9,921 nucleotides of DNA, taken from the NCBI GenBank assembly GCA_016870295.1, contig VGBY01000029.1, forward strand, positions 1-9,921, written 5' to 3'. Position numbers and translations under genes: made by a program. This DNA comes from Actinomycetota bacterium (GTDB lineage: Bacteria > Actinomycetota > Acidimicrobiia > Acidimicrobiales > Ilumatobacteraceae). How positions within the stretch are numbered: position 1 is the stretch's first letter; every line of letters begins with the position of its first letter. Of the stretch, positions 1 to 6,133 are shown one piece after another. The notes under the pieces were generated by a model. That model saw nothing but the letters and a program-made list of their open reading frames with translations, was not told the origin of the DNA and searched no databases.

Positions 1-486
1 TCGGTCTTGACCCGCAATCAGTCGCTGGTGGTCTTCGTCGGCGACTTGCTGAAGGGTTCCATCGCCGTGCTCATCGCCCAGGAGCTCTCGACTGATTGGC
101 GTGTGTGGTTTCTTGGTGCAGGAGCGGCGATGATCGGGCACGCCTGGCCGCTCTTTGCGAGATTCCGCGGTGGTCGCAGCGTGCTCACGTGGGCAGGTGC
201 CGCCATCGTGTTGAGCCCGTTGCCCGCCGCCTTCTGTTTGCTGCTGTGCGTCTTGTTCTGGGCGGCGACACGCGACTTCAGCCACGGCGTGAAGATTGGT
301 GTGGTGCTGTATCCGTTTGCCCAGTGGTACTCCGACGGCATCTGGTTTGCCGCCGCCACGGGTGTGCTGATGTGCATCATCGGTGTGCGGTTTGCGATGG
401 CGTGGGGAATCGATTCAGTACTGGCGGCCACGCCATTCGCGCGATGGCGAAACCACGCCACGCACGACGACGAACCACACGAGTAG
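1..486 (+). CDS. PlsY-like (glycerol-3-phosphate acyltransferase family) membrane protein, 5' end missing
   Basis: The reading frame is open from base 1, so the gene begins upstream; 161 residues plus stop are present. PlsY enzymes are small membrane proteins of about 200 residues that transfer an acyl group from acyl-phosphate to glycerol-3-phosphate, the first step of phospholipid synthesis. Visible family features are GDLLKG (residues 14-19 of the partial) and GHAWPLFARFRGGRS (46-60), matching the family's D-x-x-KG and GHxxPxxxxFxGGKG blocks, followed by hydrophobic segments near 64-89, 97-108 and 113-131. The family's first motif (GSGNxGxTN) would lie upstream. Oddities: the phosphate-binding GGKGVAT is GGRSVLT here, and the usual C-terminal Arg/Asn/Ile motif is not recognisable; the tail is a charged HATHDDEPHE. 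It may be a divergent paralogue rather than the essential PlsY. The last 72 bp overlap the convergent glycosyltransferase gene. Family fairly sure, activity uncertain. Confidence 0.7.
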   Translation, partial: SVLTRNQSLVVFVGDLLKGSIAVLIAQELSTDWRVWFLGAGAAMIGHAWPLFARFRGGRSVLTWAGAAIVLSPLPAAFCLLLCVLFWAATRDFSHGVKIGVVLYPFAQWYSDGIWFAAATGVLMCIIGVRFAMAWGIDSVLAATPFARWRNHATHDDEPHE

Positions 487-1488
487 GTCGGCCAGCGGCG
501 AGAGCCAATACCCAAAACCACGTCGCTCATAGGTGCGTGCGGTGCCGATCAATGTGCCGAGTCGCATCAGCACGAGTAGTGCGGTGATTGGCGTGGCGAT
601 GCCCGCGAACAAGAGCCAGAGCGGTGCCGCAAGCGTGAGTGCCGTCGTCAACACATCCAGCCACTGCCGCGCCGTGCGATCCACGCCGGTCAGTGCGAGC
701 GAGCGACCCCACCCGCGAAAGGTGTCGACGAATCCTTCGTACATCTGCACGACGAGTAGCCGAGTGCCGTCAAACATTCGTACGTCGTTGCCGTTGCGCA
801 ACAACCAGCGCACGAGTGCGACGTCTTCGATGATCTCCCCCCGCACTTTCGTGCACCAATCGCCGTGCACTGCGTCGCTGCGTCGAAACACCATGCACTG
901 CCCGTTGGCGACGGCATCCTTCGTTGCACGACCCGCACCGGCACCATGGCGATACACCAGCGACGTGAGCATCGCGGCATGCAACCATCGCGCAGAGTGC
1001 GAAGTAGTGCGAAAACGCGGCGCGACGGTGGCCAGCACGGCACCTGACACCAGCAGCTGCGCGGCTGCAGCACTCGGCAACTCGGCCGCGGGGCGCGCAT
1101 CGGCATCCAGCGTGACGACTATGTCTCCCTTGGCAACGGTGATGCCTTGCTGCAACGCCCAGATCTTTCCCACCCACCCAGCAGGCAACGCCTGACCCGA
1201 CAACACGGTGGCACCAAACTCGCGCGCAATGGTTGCCGTTGTATCGGTGCTCTCGTCATCCACGACGATGACCTCCACAACACCGGGTGCATCGCGGAGC
1301 GGGGCCAGACACTCACCAATGCGCGTCGCCTCGTTGCGTGCCGGGACGATGACACTGATGGTCGGGCCCTGGTCAAGTGTCGGCGCGAGCATCTGCGCAC
1401 CACGAGCCGACCGCCACAGTCGCGGAGCAACGATGACGAACGCAACGAGTTCAGCGGCGAACAGCAACCAGAGCAACGAGTTGCTCAC
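415..1488 (-). CDS. Family 2 membrane glycosyltransferase (HpnB/CrtQ-like)
   Basis: A 357-residue GT-A glycosyltransferase that would move a sugar from a nucleotide donor to a lipid-like acceptor at the membrane. One N-terminal membrane segment (residues 5-22) is followed by the catalytic domain: PARNEA (49-54), VVDDESTD (75-82), LPAGWVGKIWALQQG (101-115), the DxD-type TLDADARP (127-133), NGQCMVFRR (195-203) and the EDVALVRWL acceptor-side motif (221-229). About three hydrophobic segments follow (281-300, 302-318, 328-345) and the protein ends in WRGRQY. The W-x-GKxWAL and C-terminal W-x-GR-x-Y pattern resembles hopanoid- or carotenoid-associated glycosyltransferases, but no such pathway genes are nearby, so the substrate is unknown. 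The frame stays open well upstream, but that part is antisense-like and lies inside the amidase gene. The GTG at 1488 overlaps the amidase stop as GTGA, arguing for coupled translation. The 3' end overlaps the convergent PlsY-like gene. Confidence 0.85.
   Translation of the reverse strand: MSNSLLWLLFAAELVAFVIVAPRLWRSARGAQMLAPTLDQGPTISVIVPARNEATRIGECLAPLRDAPGVVEVIVVDDESTDTTATIAREFGATVLSGQALPAGWVGKIWALQQGITVAKGDIVVTLDADARPAAELPSAAAAQLLVSGAVLATVAPRFRTTSHSARWLHAAMLTSLVYRHGAGAGRATKDAVANGQCMVFRRSDAVHGDWCTKVRGEIIEDVALVRWLLRNGNDVRMFDGTRLLVVQMYEGFVDTFRGWGRSLALTGVDRTARQWLDVLTTALTLAAPLWLLFAGIATPITALLVLMRLGTLIGTARTYERRGFGYWLSPLADLLVWFVVVRGVVSPSREWRGRQY
431..449. terminator. Inverted repeat inside the plsY-like/glycosyltransferase overlap
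   Basis: CGCCAT (431-436) and ATGGCG (444-449) form a perfect 6-bp stem with a 7-nt loop, in the middle of the 72-bp convergent overlap. There is no T-tract on either strand. It could help stop transcription in both directions, but a chance hairpin in GC-rich DNA is possible. Confidence 0.2.
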
Positions 1489-2960
1489 GCACGCACTGTC
1501 GGGCGCCGTGCTGCCCACGGCGCAGCCGATTCGAGCTGTGCGGCCAGGCGTATGAGCACGTCCTCGCGATACGGCGCACCGACGAATTGAACGCCCATCG
1601 GCAAACTGTCTTTGCTCATGTGCATCGGCAGGCTGATGCCCGGCTGACCCGTCATGTTGAACTGCGCGGTGTATTGCATGATCTCGCGGATTCGCTCGGT
1701 GGAGTCGTCTCCGGACAGTGCACCGATCCTTGGTGGTGGCCCGGCCAGTGTCGGGGTGACGAGCACGTCGAATGCAGGTTTGCCGTCGCGCGGCAACCAC
1801 CACGACACCACCCGTCGCGTCCACGAGTGCATCCAGGTGACCGCACTGAGGTAGGTAACCACGTTCGTGGCATTGCCGAACTGTGCCATCAGATGATTAC
1901 CCGGCTCAATGTCGTCGGTGGTGAGCGTGACGCCGAATGATTTCTCCAGCGCGACAACATCGTTGGCGATGTGCGCGATGACGATCGCGAGGAACATGTC
2001 GCCGAATTCAGCCTCGTTCAGCGCCACCGGGTGCGCGATCTCGACGTGATGACCGAGACCCTCCAGCAACTTGCCGGTGGCCGACACCGATTCACGCGCG
2101 TCGGGATGATCGAGCCCACCAGGCAGGAGGGCACCCGACAACAACCCGATACGCAACTTCTCCACCTTGGCGCCAACTTCACTCGCGTATGGTCGCGCGG
2201 GTGGCGGCGGAGTGTTCGGATCACCCGACTCGTACCCCGCCAACACATCCATCACGGCGGCGGTATCGCGCACCGTGCGCGTGACGCAACCTTCGACGAC
2301 GCCACCGATCCACGATTCGCCGAGGGCGGGTCCGAGACTTATGCGACCCTTGCTTGGCTTCAAACCGACGAGCCCGCACTCGCTGGCCGGAATTCGAATG
2401 GATCCGCCGCCGTCGTTGGCATGCGCAACCGCCACGCAACCCGCCGCCACCGTCGCCGCACTGCCACCGCTGCTGCCGCCCGTGGAGTGCTCCGTGTTCC
2501 ATGGGTTTCGCGCGGGACCATAGGCCAGCGGCTCGGTGGTGATCGTGCTACCGAACTCCGGAGTGTTCGTGCGACCAATCGTGATGAAGCCCGCACGACG
2601 CAGTCGCTCGTATAGATACGAGTCTTCGGTCGCGACGAACTTGCGGTTCTTCAGGAACCGTGTGCCAAGGTGGTACGGCTCACCCTTGATCTGACAATTG
2701 AGGTCTTTCACCACGATCGGCACGCCGGCGAACGCACCACCGCGAGCCGCGGCGGGCGATGTGCGGTCTGCACTGCTCGTGGCAGTCGCATCTGCTTCGG
2801 CACGAGCACGCTCGTAACGCGGATGAATCACCGCATTGATCTGCGGGTTCACACGCTCGACTGCAGCGATTGCTGCGTCGACAAGTTCGCGGGCAGAAAT
2901 CTGTTTCGTGCGGACGAGTTCGGCTTGGGCAGTGGCGTCGAGGTGCAGTGGGTCGCTCAT
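1485..2960 (-). CDS. Amidase-signature family hydrolase
   Basis: A 491-residue amidase-signature enzyme, a normal length for the family. These soluble enzymes hydrolyse carboxamides with a Ser-cisSer-Lys triad. All three residues are visible: Lys85 in PIVVKDL, Ser163 in GGSSGGS (161-167) and nucleophile Ser187 in DGGGSIRIPAS (183-193), with the usual 24-residue spacing between the serines. Blocks such as GEPYHLGTRFLKN (93-105), GRTNTPEFG (129-137) and NPWNTEHSTGG (152-162) recall the NylA-like (6-aminohexanoate cyclic-dimer hydrolase) branch; the natural substrate cannot be read from sequence. It is not GatA on context, since no gatB or gatC is nearby. ATG at 2960 was preferred over GTG at 2972 because a TAGTGT hexamer lies 8 nt upstream (leaderless reading); a weak GGCGG alternatively offers a ribosome site. 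It is the first gene of a two-gene unit with the glycosyltransferase. No shared pathway is evident. Confidence 0.9.
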   Translation of the reverse strand: MSDPLHLDATAQAELVRTKQISARELVDAAIAAVERVNPQINAVIHPRYERARAEADATATSSADRTSPAAARGGAFAGVPIVVKDLNCQIKGEPYHLGTRFLKNRKFVATEDSYLYERLRRAGFITIGRTNTPEFGSTITTEPLAYGPARNPWNTEHSTGGSSGGSAATVAAGCVAVAHANDGGGSIRIPASECGLVGLKPSKGRISLGPALGESWIGGVVEGCVTRTVRDTAAVMDVLAGYESGDPNTPPPPARPYASEVGAKVEKLRIGLLSGALLPGGLDHPDARESVSATGKLLEGLGHHVEIAHPVALNEAEFGDMFLAIVIAHIANDVVALEKSFGVTLTTDDIEPGNHLMAQFGNATNVVTYLSAVTWMHSWTRRVVSWWLPRDGKPAFDVLVTPTLAGPPPRIGALSGDDSTERIREIMQYTAQFNMTGQPGISLPMHMSKDSLPMGVQFVGAPYREDVLIRLAAQLESAAPWAARRPTVRA

Positions 2961-2968
2961 GTTCCGCC

Positions 2969-2974
2969 ACACTA
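2969..2974 (-). promoter_or_regulatory. Putative -10 box (TAGTGT) of the amidase gene
   Basis: On the minus strand TAGTGT (TANNNT consensus) is followed by 8 nt and then ATG at 2960. Transcription would start at or next to the start codon, giving a leaderless mRNA. No -35 is evident. On the plus strand the overlapping CACACT (2968-2973) lies 7 nt before the glycerate kinase GTG and is a much weaker -10 candidate. Confidence 0.4.
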
Positions 2975-2980
2975 GAAGCC

Positions 2981-3988
2981 GTGCGGGTCGTGGCGGCAGT
3001 CGACAAGTTTCGCGGCACGGCCACCGCCCACGAAGTAGCGCGCTCGATTGCCGACGCCTGTTGGACGACCGGACATGAATGCGTCGAACTACCGATGGCA
3101 GACGGCGGCGAAGGCACGCTGGCGGTGCTCGGCGGACCCAACCGCACGCTGCCGGTGGAAGGCCCGCTCGGTCATTCGGTTGAGGCGGCGTGGCGCTTGC
3201 ATCGCGGTACGGCGGTCATCGAGATGGCATTGGCTTCCGGTATTCAACTCGTCGGTGGTGCGGCGAACAACGACCCACTTGCTGCCTCAACGATCGGCGC
3301 CGGACAATTGATTGACGCGGCGCTCAATCTCGGGGCTGAGCGGATCATCGTGTGTCTCGGTGGTTCCGCGACGACCGATGGCGGGCTCGGCGCGGTGCAG
3401 GCAATCAGCACACCGGCGCGACTCAAGCGGGTTGAGTTTCTCGTGGCGTGTGATGTGGAGACGTTGTTCCTCGATGCCGCCGAAGTATTCGCTCCGCAAA
3501 AGGGTGCGACTGCGGCACAGACCAAGTTTCTCGCTTCGCGACTCGCCGGCACTGCCACGCACTACCGCGAGCGCTTCGGTGTTGATGTCACGCGAGTGAA
3601 GGGAGGCGGCTCCGCGGGCGGACTCGCAGGCGGACTCTTTGCACTCGGAGCAGAACTCGTGCCCGGCTTCTCGCTCGTCGCCGACGAACTTGGGCTGCAC
3701 GACGCCGTCGCCAACTGCGATGTGGTGGTGACGGGAGAAGGTCGCCTTGATGTATCGAGTTTTTCGGGCAAAGTCGTCGGCGGTGTCACAGCACTTGCCC
3801 GCGAGCATCACAAACCGGTTCTCGCCATCTGTGGCGACATTGCAGGCGGTGTGGAAGAGAAGGTGGCCAAACTCGGTATCACCGCGGTGAGCCTGCACCA
3901 CATGTACGGCGACGACGCCATGTCCTTCACCACGCGCTGTGTGCGCGAGGCTGCCGAGCAGTTGCTCAGCCGGTGGTCGTCGTCGTAA
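2981..3988 (+). CDS. glxK: Glycerate kinase (GarK/GlxK family)
   Basis: A 335-residue kinase that phosphorylates D-glycerate with ATP (GarK-type enzymes form 2-phosphoglycerate), feeding glyoxylate/glycerate carbon into lower glycolysis in the cytoplasm. The order of family motifs is intact: AAVDKFRGT (5-13), PMADGGEGT (38-46), GPLGHSVEAAW (61-71), EMALASG (81-87), CLGGSATTDGG (125-135), ACDVE (156-160), FAPQKGA (170-176), GGGSAGGLAGGL (208-219), TGEGRLD (251-257) and SGK (262-264). It is shorter than the typical 370-380 residues, mainly because only about 20 residues separate the GGSATTDGG block from the ACDVE strand. GTG at 2981 is chosen because family N-termini begin just before the DKF motif; GTG at 2990 is an alternative. 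The frame stays open upstream, but that part is antisense to the amidase. Its start lies 20 bp from the divergent amidase start, and its last 23 bp overlap the convergent LytR_C gene. No other glyoxylate gene is in view. Confidence 0.9.
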   Translation: MRVVAAVDKFRGTATAHEVARSIADACWTTGHECVELPMADGGEGTLAVLGGPNRTLPVEGPLGHSVEAAWRLHRGTAVIEMALASGIQLVGGAANNDPLAASTIGAGQLIDAALNLGAERIIVCLGGSATTDGGLGAVQAISTPARLKRVEFLVACDVETLFLDAAEVFAPQKGATAAQTKFLASRLAGTATHYRERFGVDVTRVKGGGSAGGLAGGLFALGAELVPGFSLVADELGLHDAVANCDVVVTGEGRLDVSSFSGKVVGGVTALAREHHKPVLAICGDIAGGVEEKVAKLGITAVSLHHMYGDDAMSFTTRCVREAAEQLLSRWSSS

Positions 3989-4577
3989 CGATGGCCGGCG
4001 CGGGCGCTGCTCCGCCGGCGATGATCGCCAGTGGCTTACCTGCCAGGTCGGTGCCCAACAGAATCAACACGCTCGCCTCACCGAGGCTGCCGGTTTCAGT
4101 TGGGATCGGGGTCGGCATCGGGGCAGTTGCGACACCACCGAGCTCTTGCGCCACGCGTGCAGCGGCAGCCTCGCTACCGAGCAGGTAGTACACCACCGTC
4201 ACCGTTTGCTTCGGTGTGATTTCACTCTTGTTGATGGCCGGCTGCACGATGTAGCCCTTGCCTTGCATTTCGGTGGTGAGCAGACCAGCGCTGCCACTTA
4301 CGCCCGACGCGTTGGCGATCTGCACTTTGAATGCCGTCAACTGCACCGAGGCAACCGTCGTTTCGACGGGAAGCACCTCAACGGTGGTGTCGGTGGCTGC
4401 GTCCCCGGAAGGAGCGGTTTCTTCTGGTACCGCCACCCCTGAGTCATTGCGCAGGTCGCGCAGGATGAAAAAGCCCAACAACACCGCCAAGACCGCCACC
4501 GCTATCGAGAGCACCGAGTTGACATTGGCCGCTCGGGGCTCGGGGGCGGGGCGCGGACGTCGTTGCTCTTGACTCAT
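3966..4577 (-). CDS. Single-pass membrane protein with a LytR C-terminal (LytR_C) domain
   Basis: A 203-residue predicted envelope protein. A short basic, proline-rich cytoplasmic N-terminus (1-21) is followed by one membrane segment (22-39) with no lipobox, a Thr/Glu/Ala-rich linker (45-78) and a LytR_C-like domain (about 83-178). The domain contains FKVQIANASGVSGSAGLL (83-100), GKGYIVQPAIN (107-117) and TVVYYLLGSEAAA (127-139). It ends in a low-complexity Thr tail. LytR_C domains occur C-terminally on LCP wall-polymer ligases or alone after a membrane anchor, as here, in many actinobacteria; the function of the stand-alone form is not established. There is no LCP catalytic domain. ATG at 4577 is preferred over ATG at 4595 because TACTCT lies 7 nt upstream of it and neither has a Shine-Dalgarno. 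It follows tRNA-Thr on the same strand but probably has its own promoter. The 3' end overlaps glycerate kinase by 23 bp. Confidence 0.8.
   Translation of the reverse strand: MSQEQRRPRPAPEPRAANVNSVLSIAVAVLAVLLGFFILRDLRNDSGVAVPEETAPSGDAATDTTVEVLPVETTVASVQLTAFKVQIANASGVSGSAGLLTTEMQGKGYIVQPAINKSEITPKQTVTVVYYLLGSEAAAARVAQELGGVATAPMPTPIPTETGSLGEASVLILLGTDLAGKPLAIIAGGAAPAPAIVTTTTTG
3994..4019. terminator. GC-rich hairpin just after the glycerate kinase stop
   Basis: GCCGGCG (3994-4000) and CGCCGGC (4013-4019) form a perfect 7-bp stem with a 12-nt loop, starting 6 nt after the glycerate kinase stop and lying inside the LytR_C coding region. No T-tract follows on either strand, so a classical intrinsic terminator is not demonstrated. 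Confidence 0.25.
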
Positions 4578-4584
4578 GTCATCC

Positions 4585-4590
4585 AGAGTA
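4585..4590 (-). promoter_or_regulatory. Putative -10 box (TACTCT) of the LytR_C gene
   Basis: On the minus strand TACTCT is followed by 7 nt and ATG at 4577, the spacing expected for a leaderless actinobacterial transcript. No -35 is evident. If correct, it rules out the upstream ATG at 4595 as the main start. Confidence 0.4.
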
Positions 4591-4619
4591 GTCATGCGGC
4601 CCGCGCAGAAAGTTCAACG

Positions 4620-4691
4620 AGCCGAGGGTGGGGATTGAACCCACGACCTGCCGCTTACAAGGCGGCTGCTCTGCCACTGAGCTACCTCGGC
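4620..4691 (-). tRNA. tRNA-Thr (anticodon UGU)
   Basis: A 72-nt tRNA that folds fully by eye. The acceptor stem is GCCGAGG/CCTCGGC, the D stem GCTC/GAGC, the anticodon stem GCCGC/GCGGC with loop CTTGTAA, the variable loop AGGTC, and the T stem GTGGG/CCCAC with loop TTCAATC. The anticodon TGT (4657-4659) reads ACA and other ACN threonine codons. The discriminator base is U and the 3' CCA is not encoded. It sits between rlmB and the LytR_C gene, all on the minus strand. Confidence 0.97.
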
Positions 4692-4693
4692 AT

Positions 4694-4706
4694 GTCGCAT
4701 TGCGAC
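4694..4706. repeat. Perfect 13-bp palindrome just 5' of tRNA-Thr
   Basis: GTCGCA, one base, then TGCGAC form a perfect 6-bp inverted repeat ending 2 bp from the mature tRNA 5' end. TTGCGACGG, which covers its right arm (4700-4708), occurs again at 4734-4742 in the same 74-bp spacer. The role is unknown; it would lie in the precursor tRNA leader, next to the RNase P cut site. Confidence 0.4.
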
Positions 4707-4714
4707 GGTGTTCA

Positions 4715-4720
4715 ATACTA
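4715..4720 (-). promoter_or_regulatory. Putative -10 box (TAGTAT) for tRNA-Thr
   Basis: TAGTAT on the minus strand lies 23 nt before the tRNA 5' end, which would give a 5' leader of roughly 16 nt for RNase P to remove. I see no good -35 at 16-18 bp spacing. The tRNA could also be read through from rlmB, whose stop is 74 bp upstream. Confidence 0.4.
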
Positions 4721-4765
4721 CGAGCGACAGTCTTTGCGACGGCGGTCAGCGAATCACGACGATGT

Positions 4766-5635
4766 CTACTGTCGTGCACGCACGACTTCATAGGTCGCGA
4801 GCGCTGCAGCAGCAGAAACATTCAACGATGACAATGCACCGCGCATCGGGATTGAGACGAGCAAGTCGCAACGCTCGCGCACGAGTCGCGACAAACCGGG
4901 GCCCTCGGCGCCGAGCACGAGACACACGTGCTCGCGTGCCAGATCACCGAGACCAAACACTGGCTTGTCTGCTGCATCATCGAGCCCCACAACCCACACA
5001 TTGTTGTCGCGGAGTTGCTGAATCGCCGTCGGCAAACCGGGTACGACACACATCGTGAGATATTCGACTGCACCGGCTGCCGCTTTGGCGGCACTCGGCG
5101 TGATGTGCACGGCGCGATGCCGCGGGAGAATCACCGCATCTACACCAGCTCCCTCGCAAGAACGCAAAATTGCACCAAGATTGCCCGGGTCAGTGACGCC
5201 ATCAATCGCTACGAGGAACAATTTCTCGGTAGCACCGGCCAACACTTCGTCGAGCAACACTTCCTCGAGCGGGGCGGCAAACGCAATCACGCCCTGTGGC
5301 GCCTCACTGCGGGCTTGTTCGTCGATATCACGACGGTCGACCTGTCGCACCACGACGCGTTGCGAGCGAGCAAGATCCATGATCTCGTTGATTACCGGGT
5401 TGCGGTCGCTGTCGTCGGCGATCAAAATCTCACGAACCGCACGGCGAGACGCAATCAACAACTCACGAACTGCCTGACGTCCTTCGATTTGTTCACCGCC
5501 GAGCGTGCGGTCGTCGTTGCGTGGTCGCGGCGGTCGGCTGTCACGCACATCGCTGCGCTGACCGCGACGTGCACCCTTGCTTGCACCGTGTTGCGGGCCA
5601 TGCGGTCTCCCGCGCTGTGGTCGACGACGCGTCAT
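4766..5635 (-). CDS. rlmB: 23S rRNA (guanosine-2'-O-)-methyltransferase, TrmH/RlmB family
   Basis: A 289-residue SPOUT-fold methyltransferase that uses S-adenosylmethionine to methylate a ribose 2'-OH in RNA; RlmB modifies a conserved guanosine (Gm2251 in E. coli) in the 23S rRNA P loop. A long basic, Arg/Gly/Pro-rich leader (1-45) is followed by a substrate-binding domain starting at GGEQIEGRQAVRELL (46-60) and the SPOUT domain. The three SPOUT motifs are intact: DGVTDPGNLGAILRSC (145-160, Asn152 and Arg158), LVLGAEGPGLS (239-249, Glu244) and IPMRGALSSLNVSAAAAL (262-279). Basic N-terminal tails are common in actinobacterial members. ATG at 5635 overlaps the ispF stop as ATGA, which indicates translational coupling. 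An upstream in-frame start at 5662 lies inside ispF and is less likely. TsnR-type resistance methyltransferases share the fold, but the ispDF context favours the housekeeping enzyme. Confidence 0.92.
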   Translation of the reverse strand: MTRRRPQRGRPHGPQHGASKGARRGQRSDVRDSRPPRPRNDDRTLGGEQIEGRQAVRELLIASRRAVREILIADDSDRNPVINEIMDLARSQRVVVRQVDRRDIDEQARSEAPQGVIAFAAPLEEVLLDEVLAGATEKLFLVAIDGVTDPGNLGAILRSCEGAGVDAVILPRHRAVHITPSAAKAAAGAVEYLTMCVVPGLPTAIQQLRDNNVWVVGLDDAADKPVFGLGDLAREHVCLVLGAEGPGLSRLVRERCDLLVSIPMRGALSSLNVSAAAALATYEVVRARQ

Positions 5636-6105
5636 GCCGTAAGCAACGCCACGGCCAGACACATGATGCCCTCTCCGCGACCGATGCTGCCCAACTGTTC
5701 AGCGCGACGCCCCTTCACACTGGCAGGTGCGTCGAGTGCGGCAGCCAGATTTTTCTGCATCGCCTCGCGATGCGGCGCGATCTTCGGTCGCTCACACACG
5801 ACATTTACATCAACGTTGCCGATGCTCCACCCTGCAGCCCGCACTTTCTCCACGACCGCGCGCAGAATCTGCATCGAGTCGGCACCCTTCCACTGCGGGT
5901 CGGTATCCGGAAAGTGCTGACCGATGTCGCCGAGACCTGCCGCACCAAGCAGTGCGTCGCTCACCGCATGCGCAACGGCGTCGGCATCACTGTGCCCGAG
6001 CAGGCCGCGCTCGCCTGCGAAGCGCACGCCCGCAAGCACGAGCGGCCGATCATCGTCGGCAAATCGGTGAATGTCAAAACCCTGACCAATGCGCATGGTG
6101 GTCAT
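5632..6105 (-). CDS. ispF: 2-C-methyl-D-erythritol 2,4-cyclodiphosphate synthase (MEP pathway)
   Basis: A 157-residue enzyme of normal length that cyclises CDP-methylerythritol 2-phosphate to methylerythritol cyclodiphosphate with release of CMP; the family works as a trimer with Zn and Mg. Metal and active-site residues are present: Asp11 and His13 in GFDIH (9-13), GLLGHSDAD (34-42), His46 in VAHAVSDALLGAAGLGDIG (44-62), FPDTDPQWKGADS (65-77), then NVDVNVVCERPKIAPH (97-112) and GRGEGI (142-147). Odd point: the usual KATTTExLG block near the C-terminus reads KGRRAEQLG (131-139), so the threonines of the CDP-diphosphate pocket are Arg-Arg-Ala, while the Glu is kept. ATG at 6105 was chosen because it begins four residues before the MRIGQGFD core; ATG at 6096 is also possible. 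It lies 28 bp after ispD and overlaps rlmB by 4 bp. Confidence 0.93.
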   Translation of the reverse strand: MTTMRIGQGFDIHRFADDDRPLVLAGVRFAGERGLLGHSDADAVAHAVSDALLGAAGLGDIGQHFPDTDPQWKGADSMQILRAVVEKVRAAGWSIGNVDVNVVCERPKIAPHREAMQKNLAAALDAPASVKGRRAEQLGSIGRGEGIMCLAVALLTA

Positions 6106-6133
6106 GTGCGAACGACAATCTTGCCCTGCGGCT

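Noticed and set aside
1489..1824. Upstream extension of the glycosyltransferase frame by 112 codons.
   Set aside because: It lies inside the amidase gene, is Arg/His/Thr-rich, and the GTGA junction gives a better start.
1971..2615. 214-codon plus-strand open frame.
   Set aside because: It is opposite the amidase catalytic core; it is a shadow of high-GC codon bias.
2870..2980. Upstream extension of the glycerate kinase frame.
   Set aside because: It is antisense to the amidase N-terminus, and family members begin just before the DKF motif.
4928..5920. 330-codon plus-strand open frame.
   Set aside because: It is antisense to rlmB and ispF, both of which have complete motif sets; the translation shows no domain.
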